From NCBI GenBank assembly GCA_018873245.2, contig JAEMBT020000007.1, forward strand, positions 6,665,129 through 6,729,128: a stretch of DNA of 64,000 bases, given 5' to 3'. Numbering within the stretch: the stretch's first letter is position 1; each line of letters begins with the position of its first letter. This stretch comes from Archegozetes longisetosus. Lineage: Eukaryota; Arthropoda; Arachnida; Sarcoptiformes; Trhypochthoniidae. The notes under the pieces were generated by a model. It saw only the letters and a program-made list of their open reading frames with translations. It was not told the origin of the DNA and ran no database searches. The position numbers and the translations under genes were made by a program. Positions 36,001 to 50,464 of this stretch are shown here, one piece after another.

Positions 36001-38721
36001 TTACATGAACGATATATAAGACTTCTATAATCTATTTTTAATTACAGCATCTTTTCTTCTCCCTAAAAGACTTTAAAACTATCTATAATTCAATTGTTTG
36101 ACTTCTATTTGTCTTTCATGTATTCAGGTTTAAGCAAAACAGTTAAGTAATGTTTGCAGAGAAAATTGATTTTATTAAATAAGAAATAGGAAAGCAAAAT
36201 ATTTTTATTATCCAAAGACAACAAGAGTACATACAATATTCCTCAACAGCAAATTGTTTTTCCTCAACCTGTCCTTGAGCTATAACACGAATAGTCCAAT
36301 TTTGTCCATAAACCGGTTGCAGAGATAATGGATACTCAAGACTTACAGCTCCTGAGATATTGAGTGAAAATTGAATAAGATCTCAAAATTGTCAGCAATG
36401 TAAGGGAATGAAGTAATCAAGAAAGTAGCCAAAAATCATACCAAGATTGCTCTGTCGGGATAGCCATCGTCTCATGATTGCACCTCTCGGATCTATCATA
36501 TAGATATCGATAGCATCGGAAAATGCCTTTAAATCAGTAGTGATTGGGATGGCACGGAATCGGACGGTCTGGCCTTGCATGTAGATCGGCTTGTCTGTGG
36601 TGACAAAGATAGTCATAGAGCGCTGAGAAAACTCCAAATAAGTCTCATTATGAAAGGCAGTCCCTCCCAGAACACCATTAACATTGCCCTCCACTCTCAG
36701 CTTGTAGACACCCGGTATCGAAGTTGGAGGAACGCGTAGTAGTAATGTTTCAGGAATTCGCTCTTTGCATTCTTGAGCTGAAGACGTTAATTCAACTCCG
36801 TTCCGCTGAATCGATGCTCTAACAGTTATTGGCAAGTTTGATCGATAGACTGTCACTGAAACACGGTAGACTTGTCCTGGTCTTAGTGTCTTTGATGCCA
36901 ACACAAAGTATGTTCTATGCAGTGAATACATACAAAAAAACATACATCAATATATAATATAAATTACTTACTATATAACACATTGACTTTCTAAAACAAC
37001 TTTGTGTGAAAGTTATCCAATGAATTTTAATCAAATACTTCAATACCACTACAGTAGTAGTAGTACTAACTATTGTTTCATTTAAGGCACATAAACATTG
37101 CAATGCGTGCGTACGTTTCTGTTTGCTCTATAGGCACAAACATTAGACAAGACTTTTAGAGTTTCCTGATTTTTATAACAAGATTATGTTAAATGCACTT
37201 TCTAGACATTACTCTTATTTTTCATTTTTAATATTAGTTCTTTCCCGTATTATCGATTCAAACATTAAGTCATCTCTAGAATCAAAATTCAAGTCATCCC
37301 TAGAGTCAAGATTCTAGCCGTCTATAGCTGAGAGTAACAAAAATCTCCTTAAAATTATTGACCAATTTTCAGTTGGAAAAACAGAAAAACCTAATAAAAC
37401 GCATGAAACAGCAGATTGTTTGATGCAATAAATTTAGGCAAAAATTAGAATGAGTATCAGTTTTAGATCTAGTGTGCAATAATATAAATATGAAAAGGAT
37501 GTGAGGGTCTGCGAGTAGAGATAGAGAGAGTCTAAATGTGGAGATAGACTAATATAACATTATGAGTATTACAATAGAATATGGGATTCTCTGGTTGAGA
37601 GTATAAAAGCTTATCTACCCTAAAACTGGGAGTGAATTGAAAGAACAATATATTTTAAGGATGATTGCTATGTCATGCTTTTGATGTTATCATTCCCAAA
37701 CTGAAGCATAAGTCGAACATCGATTTTTTACAACTCCCTTATGTAACATTTGTTGAAAATTACATATCAAAATAATTCTGTTCAGTTCTGTCTTGCCCTA
37801 TTGTCTATTCCGTGACTATTATTCATTGCTATTATTACTACTTTCTCATGTCAGTTATTGTGTAGTATTTATAAAACCCAATCAGAAATTCAATACTAGC
37901 TGCAAGTTAAACAGAAGTTCGGTTTGAAGTTAGCTTTGGAGTTAGCTCTGGAGTTTGCTCTCAAGTTAGACTGAACTTCAGACTTAAATTCAATTGATGG
38001 GTACCGGCATATAATTTATCTTTTTAGACAATTAAAGCCATAATTGTTTGGGAGAAGAAATATCGATATCTATGATTTGAAGTGTGATAATTGGAAAGAA
38101 GCGAACGGAATTAGATGAGTAAATACTGTTTAGTAGGGCAGAGAATGAGAAAGTAAAATAATGTGACACCTATAGCTTGATTATAGGGCGCAATAATTTA
38201 CTAGTAAGCCAATTATAGTAAAACCTGTCTAGAAGACTCTCTTATATCGTTTTATATTCAATAATTATTAAGCCATCTCTCTCTCTCTCTCTCTCTCTCT
38301 GTGGCATATTTATATTGTGCTTTAAAAACAATTTAACTACGTGTCAAAGTTAGACAGGTTTTACTGTACATCATAGCATTTGGGATATGCTTTACTATAT
38401 ATTCGGCATATGTTGCCATCACTAAAATCTGAATTTAAAACGCACTATAAATTTAGCCCAAGGCTCAAAATCAGCTCAACTTAAGTAATGTCAGAAAATA
38501 GTTTTCTATTGAAATATAGCCATTGGAAGGAAGGAAACAATAATAGTTATCATATGTATGAGTTTGTGCTGTAATATCGATACTTACGGTTCTTGTTGTA
38601 TGAGATCGCGGTTTATTTCATTGCCTGTTGGGCCAAAATACTTTGATGATTGACAATTGGACGGCTCAAAAAGTTGGATATTAAGCAGTAGTGAGACCAA
38701 ACTGATTGATGACAACCACAT
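30070..38721 (-). CDS. Macroglobulin complement-related (Mcr/TEP-like) protein, 13 exons
   Basis: Predicted 1592-residue secreted or surface protein of the alpha-2-macroglobulin/thioester family. Exons in transcript order: 38588-38721, 36442-36914, 36235-36351, 35810-35894, 35619-35739, 34411-35544, 33506-33668, 33158-33263, 32758-33058, 32646-32693, 30782-32569, 30351-30456, 30070-30272. All are GT-AG, phases agree and the total is 4779 nt. Signal peptide MWLSSISLVSLLLNI. N-terminal macroglobulin domains include SMTIFVTTDKPIYMQGQTV. An LDL-receptor class A domain sits at ~707-743 (Cys-rich, DGRMDCRDGTDE), then DNSWLWKDINIG, and the thioester-region motif as DCAEQNM (~1017-1023) in place of GCGEQNM, keeping Cys and Gln. 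The alpha-alpha barrel and receptor-binding domain follow. The C-terminus is hydrophobic (MIIIALTLFHINFIY), suggesting a membrane or GPI anchor. The LDLa domain favours Mcr over alpha-2-macroglobulin or CD109; Drosophila Mcr is known in septate junctions and immunity. Confidence 0.9.
38216..38366. mobile_element. Pogo-like MITE in Mcr intron 1
   Basis: 151 bp flanked by TA (38214-38215 and 38367-38368). The left end reads TAGTAAAACCTGTCTA and the right end is its inverse with C at the first position (TAGACAGGTTTTACTG), giving an almost perfect 16-bp terminal repeat. CAGTAAAACC-type ends and a TA duplication fit the pogo branch of Tc1/mariner. The centre is non-coding and contains a (TC)n microsatellite at 38276-38300. 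Confidence 0.7.
38276..38300. repeat. (TC)n microsatellite
   Basis: Twelve and a half uninterrupted TC units inside the MITE at 38216-38366. Confidence 0.95.
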
Positions 38722-39600
38722 TGTGTTCCTAAGAATAGAATCGAATATTCTATATTAATTCAAACATTGTATTGCGTTATAATATAAATACAATTAACTC
38801 AGAGGAACGAACAGTGGACAAAACAATTCAAGATATTTCCTATTGAGCAATCAGTCCAAGGCATGGCAAGCATGCTAGGGATCTATTACTCATTCATGTG
38901 CAATGAAAGATGATTTCATCCCAAGGGTGACAATGGATGGATTCATGGATTCATGGCTTGAAATTTAACAAAGTCAGCGTTTAGTTCATGTGCTTGAAAC
39001 CAATCACAACAGCCCACTCTTCCACTCACTTTCAACTAAAGCTACATTCAGTGCAAACTCAACCGTTCAATGAGTATTTGAGTATTTGAGCATTTAAGCC
39101 ACATTTGGCACCAAGACTACTAGATCTCATCATTTCGATTGGAAATTAATAAGTTTTCAATGCTTTCGGGCTTCGGACTGAGCGCTTGATTCAACGGTCC
39201 GCATACAGATTACTGACTTTATAAGTCTTCCACTGGTTGAGGGAAAGAGAGCAACAACTGTATAGCTATCCTAAATTCAACTTTAAACAGTTTAGAAAAT
39301 TTTTGAATTATAGACTCAGACCAACAAAAAGCTCAGGAAAAGCAGCAGCAGCGACAGAGAGAGATACAGACACACGCGTCAAGTTTTTATCCCCTCTATG
39401 GGTCGGCTACCGATGTGTGGTTACAGAGCTTGTGTTGTGTATCGTTCAGACCCGAAAGCTGAAAATACAATGCTGTATACACAATCACACTCTCTATTGC
39501 TGTACCGATTATAGACAGTTTTGGGCTACAGATTCAACACAATGACACAACAAAGTCTGCTAACCTCTTAACAATATCCCAACAGCTGCTATAATATCCT
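38722..39600 (-). promoter_or_regulatory. Probable 5' region of the Mcr-like gene
   Basis: Seven bases upstream of the ATG on the minus strand is a good 3' splice acceptor (CTATTCTTAG, ending at 38729), so a non-coding first exon further up is likely. The stretch 39170-39560 is less AT-rich than the surrounding desert and contains, on the minus strand, a TATAAAG and a TCAGTC initiator-like motif around 39175-39227; their spacing of ~44 bases is longer than usual. The 102-codon plus-strand frame here (39237-39545) has no ATG start and looks like chance. Confidence 0.35.
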
Positions 39601-41522
39601 ACACTTCTTCAATATTGAACACTAAGCTAGTTCTTAATAAGCGTTTTCACGATTTGACTCAAAATCTATTTTAGACGAAAAGACAACAAAATTTTTTGAT
39701 GACTACTTAAATTTGAAGTACACTTAAGTTAAATATATTTTAGCTGTAAAAAAACATTCGTAAAAGGATGCCATCAATACAACTAAGCTTCTATTAAGTC
39801 ATAAATGTAATAAATAATGACATTGAATGCATTGATATTTTGATAGATTTTCTTAATTTGACTTAAGCCAAGCTGATCTAAACTTGAAAATAGTGAATTA
39901 AAAATGAATGCTAACTAATTGCTACTTGTTTGTATTGAACATTTTGATGGATAATTGTCTTTTTGATAGAAAAGCATCTAACCAAAAGTGGTAATCACTT
40001 AGTGAAAGTTTGTCCTATTTTGCAACATGTCTACTCAGAAGATTTTTTTTAAGCAGTAAACGTAATAATTAACTGGAAATAAAAGTGAATCTTTACAGTT
40101 TTATGATAGATTCGATTGTTTACTATTGGTTTATTACAAAGTCAATACTTAAGTCAGAGAAATGCTAACAATTTTAAGGACAGGCTTTAGTCGTAAATAT
40201 TGATAGAAAGTGAAAACAACCAATAAATAACAAGATTCAATGTAAAGACTAAGCTTTATTCAACTCCATAAAATCATGTGAAACTAGAGAGGAAGTGTTT
40301 TTGTGCCAAATACTTATGGCTAAGCTTAATTTAGTGATAAAAGAAGAAAAGATTTTTAATTAAACGACTTAAGCAGCAAGAGAAGACCAAAGACCAAAGA
40401 CCTGCAAGCTAAAATGAAAATACATAGAACATAGATAAATGAGAAAGAAATTTAAGATATTCTTTTGTGGAAAATAACGTAGTGAATATTAATGTGACAA
40501 ACAATTCATTAATATCCATTAATATGATGCAAGAATAGGAAAAGACGTTGTGATTTTCATGGGTATAATGCTAGAGAAGAAGACTATAGAGTAAGAGTAT
40601 AGACCAAGTGAATGAATAAATAACCATAAGAACATAGATCACAAGATAATAACAGTGTTTTTCATATTAAAAATAGATAAATTGAAAGATGGTCTATAAT
40701 TTTGTCAGTACGAAATTATTTAAATAGATATTCATAATACTAGTGGTTCACATGATAAACTCAATACCGTCATTAAAGTATCATCATTGAATTTATATCA
40801 AGCAAATTTCTAGTCACGAACCTCTTTAACTTAAATATACACATTCTAATAAAAATTTCTAACTTCAAAGGGATTTCACTTGAAAGGGACCTCTTCCCGA
40901 ACACCCAAACAAGTTTTGAATGGCAACATCTCAAATTTCAATCTCGTTATAACTGAACGATTCAATGGTATTTGTAATATTTGAAGTTAATTGATTAATT
41001 GATGATAATTGATGATAAAATTGATGATAATTTAGTGGTAGACAAATATTTCTATAAGGAGAAATATTAAAGGTAATAATGGTTTATAACTATGCTAAAG
41101 TTTTCTAAATATTTGTATAGACAGACTTAAAGTAAGAAAACATTTTCTCTCTATTCATGTCACTATATAAACCAAATACAAATCAACCTTTCTTATTCTA
41201 CAGTGATTACATTTGACAAGTTTTCCATTTGCAGATATTTGTGAAATATCAATAAATTAGAATATAAGCAAACAGTTCAATAGCCTATCAAATCAACTCA
41301 TCCATGAATAGGACCAACACAATAAAACACCGACAAACTCTTCAATACGAGTAACAATTGGTTCACTAATAGAAACGCAAACTTCTTTCAAAACTACTTC
41401 ATCCTAACTATCACTCCATCGATTACATCCGACACCTAACTCAACCAAACGGAATAAGCTGTCATGTAATTAAATTTCATTTAGTACATTATGAGTGCAG
41501 CTTGTGTTATGTCATACAGATA

Positions 41523-41736
41523 CAGTAGTTTCTGTTTATAGTAAAGCGTTCACTATAAAAACACACTTCTGTGTGGCATTTGAGAAATAGAGCTCGTTAT
41601 AAGCCAAGATCGACTATAGCCGTACGTCTCAGTATGGCATCTGAAAGATTGTGTTAAATATAAGCGAGAGTGACAATAATAGTTTACTATAAACAGGATT
41701 GATTATTAGAGGGTTGACCATAAGTAGGATTGACTG
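41523..41736. mobile_element. Pogo-like MITE
   Basis: 214 bp, starting CAGTAG and ending GACTG, flanked by TA on both sides (41521-41522 and 41737-41738). The first and last ~30 bases align as imperfect inverted repeats (~60%). A perfect 14-bp inverted pair, CTGTTTATAGTAAA and TTTACTATAAACAG, lies inside. Repeated ACTATAAA and CGTTATAAGCC-like motifs are typical of pogo/Tigger-type ends. Non-coding. Confidence 0.65.
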
Positions 41737-44700
41737 TACAAGTTTTCCTAACGTCGCAATGATATACATCAGAAGCTTAGACATATTAGCTTACAGGTTG
41801 ATAACAAAAATGCCAACAAAATCGATAAGATGCTGACATTTAATTTTAGCAGAAATTAGTTTCTCTTCAATAGAGTTATGAAAAAAAATTACTTATGTTT
41901 GACAATTTAACCAATTTGCTTTTTGTAGGTATTCAACTGTTTATGGGCTTATAAAGCGTTAGCAATAAATTAGATGCAAATATTTATTTTGACGATTCAG
42001 ACATATGTGTCATATTGTAAGCGACATAACAGTTACAAATTTGAATAATAGCTATCAATTTTAATAAAAGTTACCAATTGCAATAATTGTTAAATAAAAA
42101 TCAAATATTTATCATATGAATTTTCTAATTCGTATTTGGCATATTTGAGTACAAACAACTTAAACTTATTGTATAAGTTAGGAACGTTAAAGAAGGCATG
42201 CATTACTAGTCGTTCGCATATTAAGAAGTCGTGCGTTCACTCTTGCGCTTACATTTCAAACATTTATTTGTGAGCAATGGATCACTCATTTCAAAGATAA
42301 ATGAGAAACTTCTGTTCAAAGATTGCACATAGGAATTGGTGCACTGTTTCTAAAAGGCATAGCATCCCAGTTATCATCGTATGTTCACAGTTCCGATAGA
42401 GACTCACTCAGACATGAAGTGACGGATAACTACATTAGCAATTTCTTAGTTTTAACTCATACCAACGCTAATGCTGTTTGTGAGTAACTGCTCTTGCACG
42501 TTATAGCTTGGTTTACCTTATCTTAGACTTTAATACTATCAATTAGTGTACCTATAATACTGATCAAACTATGAGTCTGATGTCTTCACCAGACCATGCC
42601 TATCAGTCTGGAAGACATCAAACCGTATCAATCAATCTAAAAGATTGAACCATCACACAAATATTGGACTAATTGATCACTATATGAGCTGTAATTAGAA
42701 GCCACATAAAAATTATGGAACTAAGACAATCCATTGATGTGTTTTGAAGCATTTAATACATTAAAGTCGCATTATTTGGTCAAATAAAAAATATAACGAC
42801 TGTGCAAATAGTCTAACATCCGAAATATTATCTAAATAAAACTGAATGAATAAAAAGAAATTAAGGGATATTTCGTGATAAGAGAGCTATTACGAAGAGC
42901 TCATCAAGTAATTTAATTAACATTTTGCAAACAGTGCCTCAATACTAGTGAAGTTAGGAGTCGTTTATAAAAATGAATATTTTTTGTAACTCTACGATTT
43001 ATGTTTCCTGTTGGAAAACCGATATCAGATACAAATGCTATCATTTACTCTACATTAAACTGTTAGTATTCGCTTAATAAACTGATAATTTCATTATAAT
43101 GACAAAACTGTCTCTAAAACTTAACATCGAGTCGCTTCGTCTATATCAATGCATTTATTTGAATCTTTTTCACTAAATCAAACAATTTTCCTAAATAACT
43201 CTCATTATGATTAATAGAAGACTTATTTTTAGAAAACATTTTAATTGAGAAAGAGTCAAATGAATGGGAGTTGCGAAAACAACACTTTGTTTTCTGAAAT
43301 TGTATTGGAAGCACAAGCTTGGAAACAACTTTCAAACAGTTAATATATATTGAGTTGAGTCAAATATGTTTGAGCCAATACTATGACCGCTAACACACTA
43401 ATCACTCATCCATCATGTCTTTCTCGCTCATGAGCGCGTGGATATGGAAATGGGAAACACGAAAAATCTCAAGTCCTCACTCCGTAGCTGAAACATTGGA
43501 TGGGTAGGGCGCTTATGAAGCGGTGAATATTTGAGAGGAGACTGACTCAAAGTGTGCTTATCATAGAAACAGATGCGGACCATATATTGTGCATCCAATC
43601 ACGAGTCTCTCCTTCTAGTAGTTATGCGGTTCAACTCTATGCGGTAATTTATAAGTTATTATTTCATATCGTTATTTTAAACAAATACTAAGTCAATGTA
43701 ATTCCAACCGAAAATAGTTTGTAAGGCTGGGAGTCTGGCTGCTAATATGAACTTTTGGGATAGTTTTGCTATCGAGGAAAAAATATTGAGTTATTAACAG
43801 AATTTTAACAGCAGTTTCCAAAAACGTTATGACTCACACACTTATATTAAAGATAAAGCTTTTCGAAAAGCCATTATCGGACTGATATTCGAAAGTAAAG
43901 CAAAAGTAATTAATATTCGTTAGTTCAGTTTAAAGTTAGTCAATTTTTAACATTCAGCTCCAACGTACTACTCATTCGTCTAAATGTTAGAAAGAGCGCA
44001 ACAGCAATACATTAAAGATATATAAACTTAGGCTCAAATCAGAACGGGAGAGAAACTCAGTCAGTTTTATGCTCTAAACAGCACTTAATAAGAAAATATT
44101 TAGCAGAATAAGTATTGAACAAGTTGTTGGAGAATCACATGGCTGGCAATTTGTCTCGAACCAGTAAACATAGTCTGAAATGCCAGAAATGGCACATAAA
44201 TAAAAGATAGTCTTAAAATATTGTTATGCAATAGAGAGAAATATAAGCTGAATTGGCAGGTCATCAAATGCTCACTGAAGGGTGACCTCAGACCGCAGAG
44301 TTGACTGAGCATCGCGTAATATGAATTTGGAAACAGATCTCAAACACATCTCAAACGTCTATTTCATGCAATTCTGACTAAAAGCTTTCGCATCGATAGT
44401 TTGCTATATTAACTGATAAACACTTTTCAAATGTTTAAGTTTATGCCTAAGTGTCAAATATTATTAAATGAGTTGATGATAACCATTGATTAAATAGTAT
44501 GAGTTGACTCGATATTAGTAGTAATAAATAATTTGAATCGGTTCAACTTTAGATTGGAAGACAGGAGGCTTTATTAGAATTTAGATGACACTTCAATTGC
44601 TTATTTATTATGTCACGAAGATTTGTATATCGGCTTTTCAGGCATATCTACATTCATATAGACTTCTTCATATGCTCTACTCGTCTAACTTTTCAATACT

Positions 44701-47700
44701 TTTTTCGTTTTAAGATGAACTCATTTTGAAAAACAGCAAAACTCATTATACTCGAGTGCTTTGGATCAATAGCTATAAAGAATGATGAAAATCGCGGCAA
44801 TCATGGTAGTGATAATCCTTTACTGCTTTCTATTTTTTATTTTTATTTTTCATTAAAAACTTAGATCAGATAACGAGTTGATTTTAATTATTGTAGACAT
44901 CGTGTTGATTACAATAATTAAAATTTGAAGATATTCCACCTCAAAGAAAATGATAATTACTCTTTTGACCGATTTCGAAAATACAATTATCACTTTTGTT
45001 AGTTTGTTCCTTAAAATAACACTTTTTTAAGTGATTGTATCAAGAATTCAGTTAAAAATTTGGCAACTTTTCTAATAAAAATCATCATATTGACTTTGAA
45101 AGATTTGTGTCCATTTTTCAGTGACAAAATTTAAACTAAATGTTTGATTTGATAAATGGAAATTAAAATTAGAGAATAATTACGAAATGACATATGAAGT
45201 GGGGCTTATAGGATGAGGACTAGCGAAAAGAGATAGAGAGTGAAAAGAAGATAGAGAATGGAAAATTCAATCTGGTTTTTTGGCTTATAACATGAATAAA
45301 TAATAGTAAGCTTAAACTAATATTATCCAATGCGTGCCTCATCTCCTCTGTTATGGACCATAAACTCCAGTGAAGTCAGCTGAAGAGTAAGCCTCGTGAT
45401 TTAGTGTAAAATAAATTTTGAGTATATTATCTAGTATTCAGATAGACATTTGTTTCCAACAATCAAGACTACATTTGTTTAGACATTCACTAAATAACTT
45501 TTAAACCAAAATAAGAGCCCATTTGTTTCTTTTTACTGTTCTCCAACTCTAGTTCGTGTAATAATTGCATGTTTTAAGTGACCGACAGTTAAAGTTGAAA
45601 AGTTAGTGCTCCGAAATGTAGGTGAGTAGAAAAGAAGACTTTGAACGGGGTCTAAATAAGACAATCAAATGAATATTTTCTTAATTCAAGAGTATTTCAT
45701 TTATGGTTATTTTAAAAATCGTTTATCAGTCATCTTCGAATCCATGTGCAGCTGCACTAATCTTTTCATCATTCACTACAGTTCAGAGCATTGTTCGGAA
45801 CTAGCAATCAGGCTATCATAGAAACTCTACTAATAAAGAGTTCAAGCTTTCAACTAGTGTTGTATTTCTTGACTTTATCTCATTGAAAACTTCATTTCTG
45901 AGATTCCATAGTGTGCGTTTAAGAGCTGAACTTTAAACAAAAGAAAACCCCTATGCAGTTAAGGGTTGCTAAGCTGGATTCTTCAATCAATGCTCATTAT
46001 TATAGGAATCGTTTCAAAAGTACAAAAGTCGCACAAACATTAAAGAATTGCTGCTGAGCTGAACAAACTTAACCAAACACAAGACATTAATTTGAAAGTT
46101 AAATTAAAAGTAATATTACTCTAATGATCATAAATAACTAAATGATTAAAAGTTCACACATTGAAATAACTTGAAGAGAATTATTAATGATATGAAATAA
46201 ATCTGGAAAATATGAAATCTCACAACGCTATACAAAATTTTTAAAGTCAGTTAAACTTTAACTATAAATTTAGAGTGAAGTCAAGTAAGCAGAAGTAATA
46301 AATTTTGAAATTATAGTGCATCCGAAGACAAGATTATTGGGAACACTTTAGTACAAGGAATTGAATTAGATTAAAATTAAAAATAACTATTATTTGGAAC
46401 ATTTGTCTACATAATGATTACTTGAAACTATAGTTATTATTTTGAAATTAACAATGGAAATCATTGCTAATATGTAATTAGATTTAGTCAACCAATCTTT
46501 GGATCAATTACGATTTTCATGAATAATGTTTCCAACCATAAATAATCTAATTTTTCAATTAATCTTTTGTCTCTATTTTCATCTATACGGAATCATTTTA
46601 GCCAATATTCATTGTTATGAAGATTATAAACAATTGCATAATTATGAGAACTGAAAAATATGTAAAAATTACTTATGTTAATGCTATCAAATGCAGCATT
46701 AAATTAATTAAATGTTTTTATGATGAAAAGTAAGCACTTTATACGTGAAGTACTTTATTAGGAAATTATTCAATTTAGTTTATCAGTATTTATGTCTTTG
46801 CATAAATTCACTTAACAGTCTTAAGTATTTATTTAGAGCCATAGTTCAGTTTAAGTTTAGAGAAGGCTAAATGTCTCAAATGAAAAACTGAAACTTATTG
46901 AGGCAAGCGCTAATCATCATTCAAATATCTACTAATTTGTTACTAAACCCTTCATTAATATTTCATATTAAGCAATCGATTGATGCATCAAAACACAGTT
47001 TCACAATGGTTGCAATCGTTTTATTTTCAGTAGAGATCTATACTTGGATTTTGAGAAAATAACGAACAAGATATAGCCCCCTGCTGACTACGGCTGTGTA
47101 TTTATTACATCAAATCTTCTGATTGATGTCTAAAGAGCTTAACTGTTTTCTTTACTGGTAATAAATTGATTAATCAGAAAATTAAAGGATTATTATAAAT
47201 CACTTGCAAAGTAGGAGCTCAACCGTCACTCAAGATGTTAGATATCTTGACACGATGATAACTGCAATAATTGACAAATATTTTTAAACATACCATCAAT
47301 AATTAATCAGGTTATATTACATGACAACTCACTATATATTTAGCTGTTTATTTTTCAAAATTTAATCGCAGCATAACTGAGTTGTAACTGAATATAAACA
47401 ACTTTATTCTCAAGGCATATAAGATTGAAATCATATTCTGAATAAAGAAATATATGTCATTTCAAACCGAATAACTTATATTTAGCAAATCAAAACGTAT
47501 TATTCAAGAGAATCTATTTTGCATGACTTAACAAAAACTGTTTCATATCAAATGTCATATAACTGTAATTTCTTACTCTCAGTCTATAATTGAATAAAAC
47601 TTGAATTTAATAAGAGACCAATGGAAGAACGAAGCGATTAAAAGGTCTGAAAATTTCAGTTACAAACGCAACACATTCCGAGAAATATCTGTTCAGAAAT

Positions 47701-50410
47701 GAAGTCAATAATAAAAACACTCTTTGTTTAGTGAGACTAATTTCAAAGTTAAACGTAGTTTCAAATTAATACTAGAAATATTGTGTACACATACATCTGC
47801 TTCAAATTAAGTTCAGGTCAAGGATTAGGTCAGCACTTTCGCCTTAAAGGAACTGATAGTTATGCAGAGAGTTCAGTATAGTTAGGCACAGAGTATAGTT
47901 TGCCATAGAGTTGAAGCATAGCTACGCATAGAGTTATAGTTACGTCGAGTTACAGCATAGTTATATAGTTAGAAAATAGTCACAACACGAGTCTGTGTGT
48001 TGTGGGATTGAATACCTGTAGACGAACACCTGCTCTCATACCAAAGCGGTCACCAAAACATAGCTGGAGAACTATTTCTCACAATCAGAAATAGGAATCG
48101 TCATGATTTGGGGCAATCACGCTAGAGTTCAGGTCCTGATTGAACCAAACTTTTATGCATTCACTTATTAGATAATGCCAGTTAATAATTATGAATTACA
48201 CGCTTGAGTATGAACTAATTTTGCAATAACTTTTGCTAATGTTTTAGAGAGAAAAATTATACTTTTAAAAATCAAATACACGATAAAGTTAGCTGTTTTA
48301 ATAAAAATGGCTAAACATAAAAACTCTAAACATGAAAGCCCTATAATATATCCGGTAGTCGACAATTTGCGAATCATAAAGAGGTGCCATAGCTTTAGAT
48401 GATTCGACAAAACTAGCTAAAACGTCTAGATCGATGCTAATTTACTTTATTCTCCAATTACTATCTGTCAAAAGAGTAAAACTGAGAAAAACAACCTTTC
48501 AACCAGACCTGCCACTTGTAAGTAGTAGATAAGAAACTTTTAATTTATGGAATATGACAATCAAGTCTGGATTGAGTCAAAAAAAGGGTCAAAAGTCTAA
48601 TAGAAAGCGATACCAAGAACTGCTTTTCTTATACTGAAATAGTTTTGAACTAACTGTAAAAGGAAATCAATGTGAAAAATGTGAGCATATTTTAGTGACG
48701 CATCAGTTGGCGTAAGATTGAGAAAGCAGCAAAACAAATATTTTATCTTCTTTCTCAATAACTAATTCTGGACATTATCGCGAGCTAAGCGTCTACTTCT
48801 GCTTATCTTAATTATAACTTACATATCAACTAATGCTTATTGTTATATCGATCAAAATTCAATATAATAATAGCCAAATATTGATCACATCTTTATACTC
48901 GGATCAGATACTGTCAGAAATAATAACAATAGTTGTTCAATAAATCAACTATCGATGAGTTCAATACAAACACTATTGAAGAAACAAAAGAAGTTGACGG
49001 ACAACTGACAGAATGTTGATTATATGCACATTTTTTACAACACCGACTAGAAAGCAATAGAATCTAGTTTTAGTCTAAGATTTATGTCTCAGTTAACAAT
49101 TGATTCCTTTTGAGTTTGACGATTGCCGCCAACGTATGTGTGGCCGAAACTGGCTTTTAATGGATTTGTTTGAGTGAAAATCTGATGTAAATTCAGATGG
49201 TTTTATCTTTGGAGAAATAGGCGCCACAAATGGAAAACAGCAATAAAACAACAAAAAGAAAGAGTGATCAAACGCCTACAATCCAGATCTCGGAATTATA
49301 TCTGATTAAAATAGCATCAAAAACATATTTATACTCACATAACGAGAGATAAGAGTGTATGAGATTTGAAAGGAATAAAGTTAGTTGTTATTAAATGGAA
49401 TATTCAAATAATTGGTTGTTTGCACGATAGCTCACAAGTAATACATATGGGTCTGAACGTACACCAGTTGTGTAATACATATAAGCCTGAAACATATATC
49501 AACTATTAACTACTGCTATAACAACCTGTAAACTAACATTCATTATATCAATCCTACTTATTCTTATTATAATTCAAATAATCCTAATTATCAAAATTGT
49601 TAAATATTTCAAACTATTTCTCAAAAGCCACTCAACATTTGAAAGCCTGTTCAGGAGAACTAATCACTGGTTTGATTATTCATCTGCAGCGAGAACAATA
49701 AGAGAGTGATTTAAGTTTATGGTCATTGTGTTTCTATAAATAGATCATAAACAGAAGATTGCAATCAACAGCTCGGAAGAATATAAACAAACATTAACCT
49801 AACAAAAATACATGAAGAGCTTCTTTATTGACGCATTTAGTTAGGCGTTAATTTCTCAAACTGTTAGACTTAAACACCAGCTGCTTATGAGTGAAGATTT
49901 TTGAATAAATTATCTGATACTGAAATTTTTTAGATAATCTCGTAATTGATGGCTCTTTTTTGAGTCATGTTTTTCGAGTAGATAAGTTGCAATTTGCATT
50001 TAACGCTTAGTTTTTCTATTCAAAAATAGTTTCAAACAATACTGTATACTACCAAAAGTGTTTCATTTTTAATCTAAACTCATCTGTCAAATTAGATCAA
50101 TCCACACTTTTATTGATTTTAATTAAATACATTCACATTTCAAGTGTCAATAGACATAAAACTGTTTGACTTCAACTGAAAACATAGAAATTATTAAATA
50201 GAAGAAAATTAACATTGGAAGTGATGCATGAATTCAATTAATTTCATTGTGTTCATAACATTATCATTTGTGAGCGGAAATGTCAACACAAATGTCAGTA
50301 TAAAAGCTATTCCTTAAGTTAGGCTTCAATTGACAAGAGTCTGATCTGAGATATTAAAAAAAGAATCTGAAACACATCAAATCTCGAGATATAACTGCGT
50401 GAACGCTGAG

Positions 50411-50464
50411 CTTGAATTTGGTTTCTGGAAACGAAAACTTGAATTTGGTTTCTGAAAATGAAAA
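50411..50464. repeat. Tandem duplication, 27-bp unit
   Basis: Two copies of CTTGAATTTGGTTTCTG(G)AAA... begin at 50411 and 50438 and differ at about two positions. Confidence 0.85.

Noticed and set aside
39237-39545. 102-codon plus-strand frame upstream of the Mcr-like gene
   Set aside because: It has no ATG start, has low-complexity patches (KAAAATERDT) and no family likeness. It overlaps the expected promoter or 5' UTR of the minus-strand Mcr-like gene, whose composition explains the open frame.
41523-41736. Related copy of the MITE at 38216-38366
   Set aside because: Both have CAGT ends and TA flanks, but apart from the first few bases the sequences do not align, so they are kept as separate families.
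47850-47990. Satellite-like CATAGTTA array
   Set aside because: The units are irregular in length and sequence with no stable period, so it is treated as low-complexity DNA.
48189-48410. 73-codon minus-strand hydrophobic frame in the desert
   Set aside because: It has no recognisable motif and no flanking splice sites or poly(A) signal. T/A-rich DNA often yields such frames.
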